A stretch of DNA of 26,722 bases from positions 1 to 26,722 of the forward strand of contig CAMLFF010000007.1 in assembly GCA_946479185.1 (NCBI GenBank), in the 5' to 3' direction. Shown here piece after piece: positions 16,183 through 24,598 of the stretch. Below the pieces are notes generated by a model, which worked only from the letters and a program-made list of their open reading frames with translations, searched no databases and was not told where the DNA came from. Origin of the DNA: an uncultured Sphingobium sp. Lineage in GTDB: Bacteria; Pseudomonadota; Alphaproteobacteria; Sphingomonadales; Sphingomonadaceae. Positions within the stretch are counted from its first letter, which is position 1; each line of letters starts with the position of its first letter. Made by a program: the position numbers and the translations under genes.

Positions 16183-16434
16183 TTAACTAAATATTAACAA
16201 TCATCTCAATTTGAGACAGGTTCGCACGCGACTGAAGTGGCGAAATATGGGCGATCTGGCCTTCGGACTGTCACTTTATGCACGCAGCACGTCCATCAGC
16301 CACCCGCAAATTGCACTCGCCTTCGCCTTCCGCTATGGGCGTGGGCTTGCCCCGGTGGCCGCGAACTTTCATCGATTCGCGTCGCCGGGGCGTTGATTTT
16401 TCTGTTTCACTGACATGATGAGTAGGCACCCGAT

Positions 16435-17226
16435 ATGTCCCGTCGCCGCCAGATTTATGAGGGCAAGGCGAAGATCCTTTATGAAGGACCTGAACCCGGC
16501 ACGCTGATCCAATATTTCAAGGACGATGCGACCGCGTTCAACGCCCAGAAAAAGGGCACGATCTCGGGCAAGGGCGTGCTGAACAACCGGATTTCCGAGC
16601 ATGTGTTCACGCTGCTCGGCAATATCGGCATCCCCACGCACTTCATCAAACGCCTCAACATGCGCGAGCAACTCATCCGTCAGGTCGAGATCGTGCCGAT
16701 CGAGGTGGTGATTCGTAATGTGTCCGCAGGCTCGCTCTCGACTCGCCTTGGCATTGAGGAAGGCGTGCAGCTGCCGCGCACCCTCATCGAATATTATTAC
16801 AAGGATGATGCGCTTGGCGATCCGTTGATCACCGAGGAGCATATCGCCTGCTTCGGCTGGGCGAGCCAGGAAGAGATGCACGATATTGCCGACATGGCGA
16901 TTCGCGTGAACGACTTCATGAGCGGCTTGTTCGCGGGCATCGGCATCCGTCTGGTCGACTTCAAGCTTGAGTTCGGCCGCATCTGGGATGGCGATTTCGC
17001 GCGGATCATCCTTGCAGACGAGATCAGCCCGGATGGCTGCCGTCTGTGGGACATGGTCACGAACGAGAAGCTGGACAAGGATCGTTTCCGCCGTGACTTG
17101 GGCGGTGAAGTCGAGGCCTATCAGGAAGTCGCCCGCCGTCTTGGCCTGATGCCCGAAGGCTCGGACACGGACGTGTTGGACATGGAAAGCCACCGCAAGA
17201 AGCGCGCGACCAAGCCCGCTGAATAA
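16435..17226 (+). CDS. purC: SAICAR synthetase PurC
   Basis: A 263-aa phosphoribosylaminoimidazole-succinocarboxamide synthase, which joins aspartate to CAIR with ATP in purine synthesis. Diagnostic stretches are [11 protein letters not shown] at the N-terminus (about 7-17), [34 protein letters not shown] and [12 protein letters not shown]. It is the single-domain bacterial type of normal length. The preceding 300 bases (16132-16434) hold the PEP-CTERM promoter on the other strand. The gene ends against the convergent glutaredoxin fusion gene, with a hairpin between them. Confidence 0.96.
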   Translation: MSRRRQIYEGKAKILYEGPEPGTLIQYFKDDATAFNAQKKGTISGKGVLNNRISEHVFTLLGNIGIPTHFIKRLNMREQLIRQVEIVPIEVVIRNVSAGSLSTRLGIEEGVQLPRTLIEYYYKDDALGDPLITEEHIACFGWASQEEMHDIADMAIRVNDFMSGLFAGIGIRLVDFKLEFGRIWDGDFARIILADEISPDGCRLWDMVTNEKLDKDRFRRDLGGEVEAYQEVARRLGLMPEGSDTDVLDMESHRKKRATKPAE

Positions 17227-17237
17227 GCCGCGCGCGA

Positions 17238-17275
17238 CTGCCGGGGCGTTGTCAGTGTGACATCGCCCCGGGCAG
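17238..17275. terminator. Hairpin between convergent purC and glutaredoxin-MauE genes
   Basis: CTGCCGGGGCG (17238-17248) pairs with CGCCCCGGGCAG (17264-17275), with one bulged base. Inside it, TGTCA and TGACA form a further 5-bp stem around loop GTG. The right arm overlaps the last codons of the minus-strand gene. No T-tract follows on either strand, so it would work as a bidirectional pause or Rho-assisted end rather than a classic intrinsic terminator. Confidence 0.6.
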
Positions 17276-18043
17276 CACCCATGTTGCGATCGCCATCCAG
17301 ATGGCCATCGCCAGCATGAAGAGGTCTTCCGTCAACGAGACGAAGCCCAAAGGCACCGCATTGCCGCCGCCCACGCAAGCGCATTTCAGGCTGCGCTTTT
17401 CGACATACACCGCCTTATAGATCGACACCGCCCCGATGCCGCCGATGATCGCGGCGACTGGCACGCTCAGCCAGGGGGCCAAGCCGCCAAGCATCAGCAA
17501 TCCCGCGCCGAGCTGCGCGAAGGGATAGATGGAGGCGTAGGGCACCCAGCGCCGCGCCAGCAGATCATAGCCCAGGAACATGGTGGCGAAGCGATCCACA
17601 TCCTGCAGTTTCAGCATGGCCAACAGGATCATCGTGACGGAGACGAACCGCTCGATTGTCGCGATGCTCGCGAGGGGCGTTCCGGTCAGCCCGTCGATGA
17701 CGAACGCCAACAGCGCGGCCACGATGAAAACGACGATCACCGGCGTATAGCTGGTCGCGTTCGGGTCTTTCACAGTCAGCCCGAGAAAGCGGCGCGTATC
17801 GTCATGGCCGCCGATGCGCTGGCCATCGATGAAGAGCTGCGGTGTGGTCTTGACGCCATGTTCGGCTTTGAAGGCTTCCTGCTGTTCGCGGGTTTCAATC
17901 CAGCGATCATCGACAGTGAGGCCATTGCTTTTCAGCAAGTGCAGCACTTTGAGGCCATAGGGGCAGATGTGGCCGGGCATCACCATGCGATAAAGCACGA
18001 CCTTTTTGCCTGCTATGTCAACGGTGGGCGACACAAGTTTCAT
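17252..18043 (-). CDS. Glutaredoxin-MauE fusion membrane protein
   Basis: A 263-aa two-part protein. The N-terminal part (about 14-90) is a glutaredoxin/thioredoxin-fold domain with redox motif CPYG at about 27-30 and the cis-Pro stretch KTTPQLFIDG. The rest (about 98-260) is a membrane domain with four or more helices resembling the MauE/DoxX redox-associated family; MauE supports disulfide formation in methylamine dehydrogenase. A CAC motif (LKCACVGGG) lies between late helices. The start is ATG 18043; a GTG at 18034 has the better-spaced ribosome site AAAGGA. A MerR regulator is divergent, and a MerR-type promoter (18067-18098) drives this gene, so metal or thiol stress control is likely. 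Exact function unknown. Confidence 0.85.
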   Translation of the reverse strand: MKLVSPTVDIAGKKVVLYRMVMPGHICPYGLKVLHLLKSNGLTVDDRWIETREQQEAFKAEHGVKTTPQLFIDGQRIGGHDDTRRFLGLTVKDPNATSYTPVIVVFIVAALLAFVIDGLTGTPLASIATIERFVSVTMILLAMLKLQDVDRFATMFLGYDLLARRWVPYASIYPFAQLGAGLLMLGGLAPWLSVPVAAIIGGIGAVSIYKAVYVEKRSLKCACVGGGNAVPLGFVSLTEDLFMLAMAIWMAIATWVLPGAMSH

Positions 18044-18066
18044 CCTTTCGCGATAGCATATGGCTT

Positions 18067-18098
18067 CTTATAACCTCTGTACTATGGTACGGAGTCAA
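18067..18098 (-). promoter_or_regulatory. MerR-type stretched promoter and operator
   Basis: On the minus strand -35 TTGACT (18093-18098) and -10 TATAAG (18067-18072) are 20 bases apart, the over-long spacing typical of MerR-controlled promoters. The spacer is filled by a dyad, CTCTGTAC-TATG-GTACGGAG on the plus strand (18075-18094, 7 of 8 pairs match), very similar to the mercury operator core of Tn21/Tn501. The GGAG of the right arm is also the ribosome site of the divergent regulator, which starts at 18101. Confidence 0.85.
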
Positions 18099-18100
18099 GC

Positions 18101-18505
18101 ATGAGCATCATGACGATTGCAGGCCTCGCCAATGCGGGCGGCGTGGGCGTGGAAACGATCCGCTTTTACCAACGCAAAGGCCTGTTGCCGACGCCGCCAA
18201 AGGGCGAGGGGACAGGCCGCTCTGGCGGTATCAGGCGCTATGGTGATGAGGATGCGCGGCGCCTGCGCTTCATTCGCACCGCGCAGGCAGCGGGCTTCAC
18301 GCTCGATCAGATTGGCGAATTGCTTCAGCTTGATGCCGGGCAGGATCGCGCGCGAGCACGCGCTCTGGCTGCCGAACGGATTGCGGCGCTGGATGAGAAG
18401 ATCGCGGAACTGGAAGCGGCCCGCGCCTCACTGCGCCACCTCGCCCATGAGTGCGCGCATTCTAGGGAAGGGCCTTGCCCCATCCTGGCGTCCTTCGGGA
18501 TTTAA
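18101..18505 (+). CDS. MerR-family transcriptional regulator
   Basis: The protein is 134 aa. It has an N-terminal winged helix-turn-helix (MTIAGLANAGGVGVETIRFYQRKGLL, about 4-29), the wing with RRYGDEDARRLRFI, a long dimerisation helix and a C-terminal metal-binding-type loop, HECAHSREGPCPIL. Those two cysteines match C117 and C126 of mercury MerR, but the third mercury ligand, C82 in the GTHC segment, is replaced (AGQDRAR). So it may sense another metal or thiol stress, or use two ligands. ATG 18101 has GGAG 7 bases upstream. It would activate the divergent glutaredoxin-MauE gene through the dyad at 18075-18094 and repress itself. No mercuric reductase is in the window. Confidence 0.93.
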   Translation: MSIMTIAGLANAGGVGVETIRFYQRKGLLPTPPKGEGTGRSGGIRRYGDEDARRLRFIRTAQAAGFTLDQIGELLQLDAGQDRARARALAAERIAALDEKIAELEAARASLRHLAHECAHSREGPCPILASFGI

Positions 18506-19776
18506 CCCGCAGGTAGCCTTAGCCGCACCAGCAGTCCGCCCAGATCCTCGCTCTCGTCGAGCCTGACCGAGCCGCCATAAATCTCCGCGACATCGCGCAC
18601 AATGGCGAGGCCAAGGCCAGTGCCGGGCTTGCCGGTATCCAGCCGCGCGCCGCGATCGAAAATTCGCTCGCGATCTGCCTCTGGAATACCAGTGCCATCA
18701 TCCTCAACCAGAATGTCGACCCAAGGGTCCGCCCGCTCGACGGTGACGAACACGCTGCCGCCGCCATATTTGGCTGCATTTTCAACCAGATTGCCAAGCA
18801 GCTCGTCGAGATCCTGCCGCTCCACACGCACCAGCGCATCATGCGATCCATCGCGATCAACACGGATGCTCGGATACAGCCGCTCGACGGCGCGCTGCAC
18901 CGCCTCAAGGCTCGGCCACACGCCCGTGCGACTTTGCGCTGCGCCGCGCCGACCCAGTGCGCGGGCGCGGGCCAAGTGGTGGTCGATCTGGCGACGCATG
19001 GTCGATGTCTCATGGATGACGGTCGCGGCCAGATCGGGCGCCTGCGCCGTCGCGGCGTTCATAACCACGGTGAGCGGCGTTTTGAGCGCATGGGCGAGAT
19101 TGCCCGCATGGGTCCGCGCTTCCTCGGCTTGCTGCTCATTATGGGCGAGCAGCGCGTTCAATTCCTCCACCAGCGGCTGCACTTCGCTCGGCAATGGTTC
19201 GGTGATGCGGGATTTCTCGCCCGCGCGCATCCGGGAAATTTCCCGGCGGATGCGGCGTAGCGGGCGCAGACCAAAGAACACCTGCAGTGCCGCAAGCAAA
19301 ATGAGTCCAAGGCCCAGCGCCAGAAAGCTGCGCACCAGCGGCTGGCGCAGCGTGTGAATCTGTTCATCCAGCCCCTCGCGTGCCTGCGCGACGATGAAAA
19401 TCCAGCGCGTGTTGCTGCCCGGCAGGATGACGGTGCGCGCAATCACGCGCAGCGGCTCTTCGGGAAATTGGTAACTGTCCGTGCCATCGCCGGGCTTGGC
19501 GGTCATGGGTGGGGTCACCCGAATGGCGCGGTCCCACAAGGATCGCGAGCGCCAATCCTCATGACCCTGGCCACTGATCTGGTAATAGAGCCCGCTGGCT
19601 GGCTCCAGAAAACGCTGGTCGGCAAGCGGACGGTTGAACAGTACTTCGCCTTCCGGCCCCACCTCGGCAGATGAGATCATCGCCGTCAGGACATAGGAGA
19701 GGCCGTCATCGAAATTGCGCGTCACTGTACTGACGAGCACGCGATCCAGCGCGATGCCGCCGCCAAGCAGCAACAC
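18502..19776 (-). CDS. PhoQ-like sensor histidine kinase (start uncertain)
   Basis: At least 424 aa from GTG 19776. The sensor part (about 15-145) lies between two membrane segments (second at 148-169); HAMP region about 170-215; phosphoacceptor H229 in NLAHALKTPL; N box LLGNLVENAAKYGG; EDDGTGIP and GTGLGLAI for ATP. The frame remains open upstream to 19947, and those codons read as a convincing N-terminus (LSRRIIAISALWIGV) completing the first membrane helix, yet contain no ATG, GTG or TTG. The real start is therefore probably a rare codon between 19841 and 19905 (for example CTG at 19905), or there is a sequence error. It follows its response regulator gene on the same strand. Confidence 0.88.
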   Translation of the reverse strand: MLLLGGGIALDRVLVSTVTRNFDDGLSYVLTAMISSAEVGPEGEVLFNRPLADQRFLEPASGLYYQISGQGHEDWRSRSLWDRAIRVTPPMTAKPGDGTDSYQFPEEPLRVIARTVILPGSNTRWIFIVAQAREGLDEQIHTLRQPLVRSFLALGLGLILLAALQVFFGLRPLRRIRREISRMRAGEKSRITEPLPSEVQPLVEELNALLAHNEQQAEEARTHAGNLAHALKTPLTVVMNAATAQAPDLAATVIHETSTMRRQIDHHLARARALGRRGAAQSRTGVWPSLEAVQRAVERLYPSIRVDRDGSHDALVRVERQDLDELLGNLVENAAKYGGGSVFVTVERADPWVDILVEDDGTGIPEADRERIFDRGARLDTGKPGTGLGLAIVRDVAEIYGGSVRLDESEDLGGLLVRLRLPAG

Positions 19777-19897
19777 GCCGATCCAAAGGGCCGAAATGGC
19801 GATGATCCGTCGGCTGAGCGATCCCGTGCTGCGGGTCGCGGTCGCAGACGAAACAGGCCCGCTCTGCGCTACATGATCTGGTCCGGGCGAAACCGGT

Positions 19898-20563
19898 TCA
19901 GCCAGCGCGCTCGTCCAGGCTGTAGCCCAGCCCCCGGATGGTGGAGATCACGTCCGCGCCCAGCTTTTTGCGGATGCGGGTGACGAACACCTCGATCGTG
20001 TTGGAATCCCGGTCGAAATCCTGATCGTAAATATGCTCGATCAGCTCGGTGCGGCTCACAACCTTGCCCTTGTGGTGCATCAGGTAGGAGAGCAGCTTAT
20101 ATTCCTGCGCGGTCAGCTTCACCGGCTCGCCATTGAGCGTGACCTTGCCCGAGCGCGTATCGAGGCGCACATCGCCTGCGATCAATTCGCTGGAGGCATT
20201 GCCCGATGAGCGCCGGATAAGCGCGCGCAAACGGGCGATCAACTCCTCGCTCTGGAAAGGCTTGGCGAGATAATCATCCGCGCCAGCATCCAGTCCGGCC
20301 ACCTTGTCCGACCAACTGTCGCGCGCGGTGAGCACCAGCACGGGCACTTGCGAGCCCTCTTTGCGCCAGCGGTCCAGCACCGTCAGCCCATCCACTTCGG
20401 GCAGGCCGAGATCCAGAATGATCGCGTCATAATTTTCGGTCGAGCCGAGAAAATGGCCATCTTCGCCATCGGTCGCTAGGTCCACAGCATAGCCCGCGCC
20501 TTCCAGCGTGGATTTGAGCTGCTTGCCCAGGGTCGGTTCATCCTCGACGATCAGCAGGCGCAT
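19898..20563 (-). CDS. OmpR/PhoP-family response regulator
   Basis: The protein is 221 aa. The receiver domain has D51 in IILDLGLPEVDG, T79 and K101. The C-terminal winged helix of the OmpR type includes LTAQEYKLLSYLMHHKGKVVSRTELIEHIYD and VTRIRKKLG with the closing TIRGLGYSL. The sensor kinase follows immediately downstream, and the gene order PepSY protein, regulator, kinase suggests one operon and a PhoPQ-like envelope or divalent-cation response. The target genes are not evident. Confidence 0.95.
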   Translation of the reverse strand: MRLLIVEDEPTLGKQLKSTLEGAGYAVDLATDGEDGHFLGSTENYDAIILDLGLPEVDGLTVLDRWRKEGSQVPVLVLTARDSWSDKVAGLDAGADDYLAKPFQSEELIARLRALIRRSSGNASSELIAGDVRLDTRSGKVTLNGEPVKLTAQEYKLLSYLMHHKGKVVSRTELIEHIYDQDFDRDSNTIEVFVTRIRKKLGADVISTIRGLGYSLDERAG

Positions 20564-20611
20564 GCCTCTTCCTTTCAGACTGGTCGAAAGTTTACGGGCG
20601 ATCCGGTCGGA

Positions 20612-20926
20612 TCAGCGCGTTCGTCCAATGATATTGCCGGTCTTGCCATCCACATCAACCCAGACGACTCTGCCGTCCTGCCGCATGAACTGCATCCGGT
20701 ACACGCCATCGCGGGGGGGAGGCGCGACTCCGACATAATCGGAGTCGCTCATTTCCCGCTCGATTCTCCGCTTGATGATGGAGAATGGCATAACATCGCC
20801 ATCCAGCATGGCTCGCCGGGCCGCTCGCTGCTCGTCGCCGCGCGAAAAGCTTTGAGAGGACGCCGGGGCGGTGCTGGTCAAAACCAGCAATCCGCCAAAA
20901 AGCATGAGGGTTGATCGAAACATCAT
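20612..20926 (-). CDS. Small exported PepSY-domain protein
   Basis: The protein is 104 aa. A signal peptide (about 1-24, ending ASS) is followed by a PepSY-like domain: FSIIKRRIEREMSDSDYVGV, then a YRMQFMRQDGRVVWVDVDGKTGNIIG strand pair. PepSY proteins are often encoded with PhoPQ-like two-component systems and may inhibit proteases or modulate the sensor. It precedes the response regulator gene by 48 bases on the same strand. Two tandem ATGs (20926 and 20923) are possible starts, neither with a strong ribosome site. Confidence 0.8.
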   Translation of the reverse strand: MMFRSTLMLFGGLLVLTSTAPASSQSFSRGDEQRAARRAMLDGDVMPFSIIKRRIEREMSDSDYVGVAPPPRDGVYRMQFMRQDGRVVWVDVDGKTGNIIGRTR

Positions 20927-20984
20927 GATGTTGATTTAGCCCACAAGCTTTGAACAACTGCTGAATGCGTCATCTGTCCCCCGT

Positions 20985-21719
20985 TCAGGGTTCCAGCATA
21001 TATTGAACGGTGAGGGAAATCGAGGTGGAGACTTCACCCGGCTCGATCTTCGTCTGCGGGGCTGCGGCAGCCATGTCACGCATGGCCATCACGGGCATGG
21101 GTGGGCTGTAGCCGCCGCCTTCGGAAATGCTCACCAGCCGCACGCGCTTGAAGCCGGTGGCCTGCGCATAAAGATTGGCGCGGGTCTGCGCAGTCTGCAG
21201 CGCCTTGGTGCGCGCCTGATCGATCAGCTTGTCTGGCTCGGCGATGCCGAAGGTCGGCCCATTGATGTTGGTGGCGCCAGCGGAAACCAGCGCATCGACC
21301 AGATCGCCAGCCGTGCCGATCTTGCGGATCTTCACGGTCAGCTGATTGCTCGCCTCATAGCCGGTGAAGCGCGGACCCTGGCCCTCGGGACGGTTGGCAT
21401 AATCATATTGCGGGTTGAGGTTGATGCCGCTCGTCTGAATATCCTTGCGGGCAATGCCTGCTTTCACCAGCGCGCCAATCAGCTTGTCCATCTGCGTGGC
21501 ATTTTGCGCCATCGCATCCTTCGCGGTCATCGCGCGAGTCTGAACCCCGGTGTTGATCGTCGCCATATCCGGCGCGCTCTGGATCGATTCGGAAACACTG
21601 AGGCTGAGCAGCGGGCCATTGGCGGGCACCATCGGCACAGGGCCTTGTGACTGGGCAGATGCGGCCATCGGCATCATGAGCGCAGCGCTGGCTGCGAGGA
21701 GAAACGGTAACTGACGCAT
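20985..21719 (-). CDS. SIMPL-domain (DUF541) periplasmic protein
   Basis: The protein is 244 aa. A signal peptide (about 1-22, ending ASA) is followed by the SIMPL domain, recognised by GPLLSLSVSESIQSAPDMATINTGV, the helix with KDAMAQNATQMDKLI, IARKDIQTSGINLNPQYDY and GYEASNQLTVKIR. The start ATG 21719 has GAGGAAGGA just upstream; the longer frame to 21833 lacks signal-peptide character. SIMPL proteins are periplasmic or outer-membrane-associated and linked to oxidative stress tolerance, without known enzyme activity. The gene is 58 bases upstream of the PepSY gene on the same strand, so it could be part of that transcript. Confidence 0.9.
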   Translation of the reverse strand: MRQLPFLLAASAALMMPMAASAQSQGPVPMVPANGPLLSLSVSESIQSAPDMATINTGVQTRAMTAKDAMAQNATQMDKLIGALVKAGIARKDIQTSGINLNPQYDYANRPEGQGPRFTGYEASNQLTVKIRKIGTAGDLVDALVSAGATNINGPTFGIAEPDKLIDQARTKALQTAQTRANLYAQATGFKRVRLVSISEGGGYSPPMPVMAMRDMAAAAPQTKIEPGEVSTSISLTVQYMLEP

Positions 21720-21897
21720 AAGAGCATCCTTCCTCTGTTGTTGATAAAACGCCCTTTGGGTGAGACGGGCTGAACGCTTCCTGACAGCATTGGTTGCTTC
21801 TCGTTCAGCTTGGTGCGCACTTGAATGCGCCACATTGCAATAACATTGCGCGCTACGCGCTTGCCCCGGCGCTCTGCATCTGTTTTAGCGCAGCCGC

Positions 21898-23685
21898 ATG
21901 GCAGCGCCACTTCTTTCATATGAAAATCTCGGTCTGATTCAGGGCAGCGGCTGGCTGTTCCGGGGTCTCAATCTCACCATTGGCGAGCGCGACAGGCTTG
22001 CGCTCATCGGGCGCAATGGCGCGGGCAAGACGACCTTGCTCAAGCTGATCGGCGGGCAGATCGAGCCTGACGAAGGCAAGCGCGCCGTCTCGCCGGGCAC
22101 GCATGTCGTCACGCTGGAGCAGGACCCGGACGTCTCCGGCTATGCGACGCTGCACGATTTTGCGATCGGCGGACCCAATCCGCCTGCCGTTCATGCGGTC
22201 GAATCGATTGCCGACCAGATCGGCATCAATCTGATGCGCGACGCAGCGACAGCATCGGGCGGCGAGCGACGCCGGGCGGCGATCTGCCGGGCACTGGCGA
22301 GCGAGCCGGACATTTTGCTGCTCGACGAGCCGACCAACCATCTGGATATCGGCGCGATCAACTGGCTGGAGGAATGGCTTGGCCGCTTCAATGGCGCGTT
22401 CATCACCATCAGCCATGACCGCACCTTCCTCACGCGCCTGACCCGCTCGACGCTCTGGCTCGACCGGGGCAATTTGCGGCGGCAGGAAATCGGCTTTGGC
22501 GGGTTCGAGCAATGGATGGAAAAAGCCTATGCCGATGAGGCGCGGGCGGCCGACAAGCTGGACGCCAAGCTGAAGATCGAGGCGCATTGGCTCGAGCGCG
22601 GCGTGACGGCGCGGCGCAAGCGCAATCAGGGGCGCCTTGCCAAGCTGTGGGACATGCGGGCGCAGCGTGCCTCCATGATTGGACCGCAGGGGGACGCGAA
22701 GCTTGCCGTTGTGGCGAATGACAGCAAGACCAAGAGCGTCATTTCCGCAGAGCATGTGACCAAGAGCTTTGGCGACCGCACAGTCATCAAGGATTTCACG
22801 CTGCGTATTCAGCGCGGTGACCGCATCGGCATCGTGGGTAGCAATGGCGCGGGCAAGACGACGCTGTTGCGGCTGCTGATGGGCGAAATCGAGCCGGATA
22901 GCGGCAAGATCACGCTCGCCAAGGTGCTGGACAGCATCGTGATCGATCAGCAGCGCTCGCTGATGCAGCCCGAGAAGCGCGTGCGCGATGTACTGGCCGA
23001 AGGCGGCGACTGGATCGACGTGCGTGGCGTGCGCAAGCATGTGCATGGCTATTTAAAAGAGTTCTTGTTCGATCCGTCATTGGCGGAGGCGAAGGTCGGC
23101 ACGCTTTCCGGCGGCGAGCGCTCACGCCTGCTGCTGGCACGCGAGTTTGCGCGCGAATCCAACCTGCTGGTGCTCGATGAGCCGACCAACGATCTCGATC
23201 TTGAGACGCTCGATCTGCTGCAGGATGTGATTGGCGATTATGCGGGCACAGTGCTGATCGTCAGCCATGATCGCGACTTTCTGGACCGCACCGTCAATGT
23301 GACGCTGGGCCTTGATGGATCGGGTAAGGTTGATGTGATTGCAGGCGGCTATGCCGATTGGGAAGCCAAGCGCAAGGCGGCCAGTGTCGCCGCAAAGCGC
23401 GCATCCGGTCCCAAGCCCGATGGCAAGGCGCCACCCCCAGCCAAAGCCGTCAAGCTGAGCTATAAGGACCAGCGCGATTATGATCTGCTGCCCAAGCGGA
23501 TCGAGGAGATTGAGGCGGAGATTGCTGGGCATGAGCAGGCGCTCTCCGATCCGTCGCTCTACACCAAGAATCCGAAGCGCTTTGCCGAGCTGACGGCGGC
23601 GATCGACAAGCTGCGTGCCGAGAAGGATGCGGCGGAAGAGCGCTGGCTCGCGCTGGCAGAGATGGTTGAAGGCCTTGCGAGCTAA
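21898..23685 (+). CDS. uup: ABC-F family ATPase Uup
   Basis: A 595-aa soluble protein with two ABC ATPase domains and no membrane segment. Domain 1: Walker A GRNGAGKTT at 38-46, signature SGGERRR at 120-126, Walker B at 139-150. Linker with WLERGVTARRKRNQGRLAKL (about 231-250). Domain 2: Walker A GSNGAGKTT at 314-322, signature LSGGERSR at 403-410, Walker B at 424-434. The C-terminal coiled coil (about 520-590) after LSYKDQRDYDLL is typical of Uup rather than EttA. Uup-type proteins act on ribosomes and affect genome stability. ATG 21898 fits the family N-terminus. The transporter gene starts 18 bases downstream. Confidence 0.93.
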   Translation: MAAPLLSYENLGLIQGSGWLFRGLNLTIGERDRLALIGRNGAGKTTLLKLIGGQIEPDEGKRAVSPGTHVVTLEQDPDVSGYATLHDFAIGGPNPPAVHAVESIADQIGINLMRDAATASGGERRRAAICRALASEPDILLLDEPTNHLDIGAINWLEEWLGRFNGAFITISHDRTFLTRLTRSTLWLDRGNLRRQEIGFGGFEQWMEKAYADEARAADKLDAKLKIEAHWLERGVTARRKRNQGRLAKLWDMRAQRASMIGPQGDAKLAVVANDSKTKSVISAEHVTKSFGDRTVIKDFTLRIQRGDRIGIVGSNGAGKTTLLRLLMGEIEPDSGKITLAKVLDSIVIDQQRSLMQPEKRVRDVLAEGGDWIDVRGVRKHVHGYLKEFLFDPSLAEAKVGTLSGGERSRLLLAREFARESNLLVLDEPTNDLDLETLDLLQDVIGDYAGTVLIVSHDRDFLDRTVNVTLGLDGSGKVDVIAGGYADWEAKRKAASVAAKRASGPKPDGKAPPPAKAVKLSYKDQRDYDLLPKRIEEIEAEIAGHEQALSDPSLYTKNPKRFAELTAAIDKLRAEKDAAEERWLALAEMVEGLAS

Positions 23686-23703
23686 GCGCGCGGGCGGTTC
23701 AAG

Positions 23704-24594
23704 ATGACAGCCAGCCGCCCTTTGCGCGCGATCATCTTGTGCAATCTGGCGCTGCTGCTGTTTGCCTGCCTCGATACGTCGACGAAATATCTGACCGGTT
23801 TTTTTGATCCGCCGCTGATTGTGGGCATTCGCTACATCAGCAATCTTGCGTTGATGCTCTGCTTCTTCTCGCCTGCGCGCGCGAGTGAGATGGTGCGCAC
23901 GACACGCACGGGCCTTGTGATTCTACGTGGTTGCTGCCTGGCGGTGTCATCGCTGCTCGTGGCATTTGCCTTGCAGCGCATGCCCGTCGCGGAAGCGACG
24001 GCGATCATGTTTCTTGCGCCCGCATTTATCGTGCTGGCGGCTGGGCCAATACTTAAGGAGCAGATTGGGCCTTGGGGCTGGGGCGCGGTCATGCTGGGCT
24101 TTTGCGGGGTGATGCTTGTGGTTCGTCCCGGCAGTGGCTTGGAAACGATAGGCGTCGTGCTGACGCTTTGCGCCGCCATCCTCATGGCGACGTATCAGCT
24201 GATGTCACGATCCCTCGCAGCGTCCGAAAAGACATTTGCGCTGCTGTTTTACACCGCCGCGATCGGATCGGCCGTCTACGCCTGCATCATGCCCTTTTTT
24301 CTAGCAGACCGCATGCCGACGCTCCTGGAGGGCAGTTTGCTCGCTTGTCTTGGGGTGTTTGGCGGGCTTGGCCATTATCTGTTCACAGCAGCGTTCCGCT
24401 ATGCCCCGGCTTCGTTTCTGGCGCCGGTGACTTATCTGCAATTGCTTTGGGCGGGGCTTCTGGGGTGGATCGTGTTCGATCATCGCCCGGATGGCATCAC
24501 CGTACTCGGCATGCTCATCGTCGCTGCATCGGGCGTGATGGTCGCGCTGAGATCGCGGAGGCCGGCGCCAGTCGTGCCGCCAGCCTCCAGCTGA
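23704..24594 (+). CDS. EamA/DMT-family transporter
   Basis: A 296-aa membrane protein with about ten hydrophobic helices arranged as two EamA repeats (about 8-140 and 150-285). Typical features are the early FACLDTSTKYLTG and the motif PVAEATAIMFLAPAFIVLAAGPIL at the end of the first repeat, mirrored by FLAPVTYLQLLWAGLLGW in the second. Members export metabolites or amino acids in exchange for protons; substrates are hard to predict. It follows uup by 18 bases and is probably cotranscribed. Its stop is 4 bases from that of the convergent hydrolase gene. Confidence 0.9.
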   Translation: MTASRPLRAIILCNLALLLFACLDTSTKYLTGFFDPPLIVGIRYISNLALMLCFFSPARASEMVRTTRTGLVILRGCCLAVSSLLVAFALQRMPVAEATAIMFLAPAFIVLAAGPILKEQIGPWGWGAVMLGFCGVMLVVRPGSGLETIGVVLTLCAAILMATYQLMSRSLAASEKTFALLFYTAAIGSAVYACIMPFFLADRMPTLLEGSLLACLGVFGGLGHYLFTAAFRYAPASFLAPVTYLQLLWAGLLGWIVFDHRPDGITVLGMLIVAASGVMVALRSRRPAPVVPPASS

Positions 24595-24598
24595 TCAA

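Noticed and set aside
17252..18505. Mercury resistance operon
   Set aside because: The promoter looks mer-like, but there is no mercuric reductase, MerT or MerP, and the regulator lacks one mercury ligand.
21916..23046. 376-codon open frame on the minus strand
   Set aside because: Antisense to uup, which has complete Walker and signature motifs; the frame is a by-product of high GC content.
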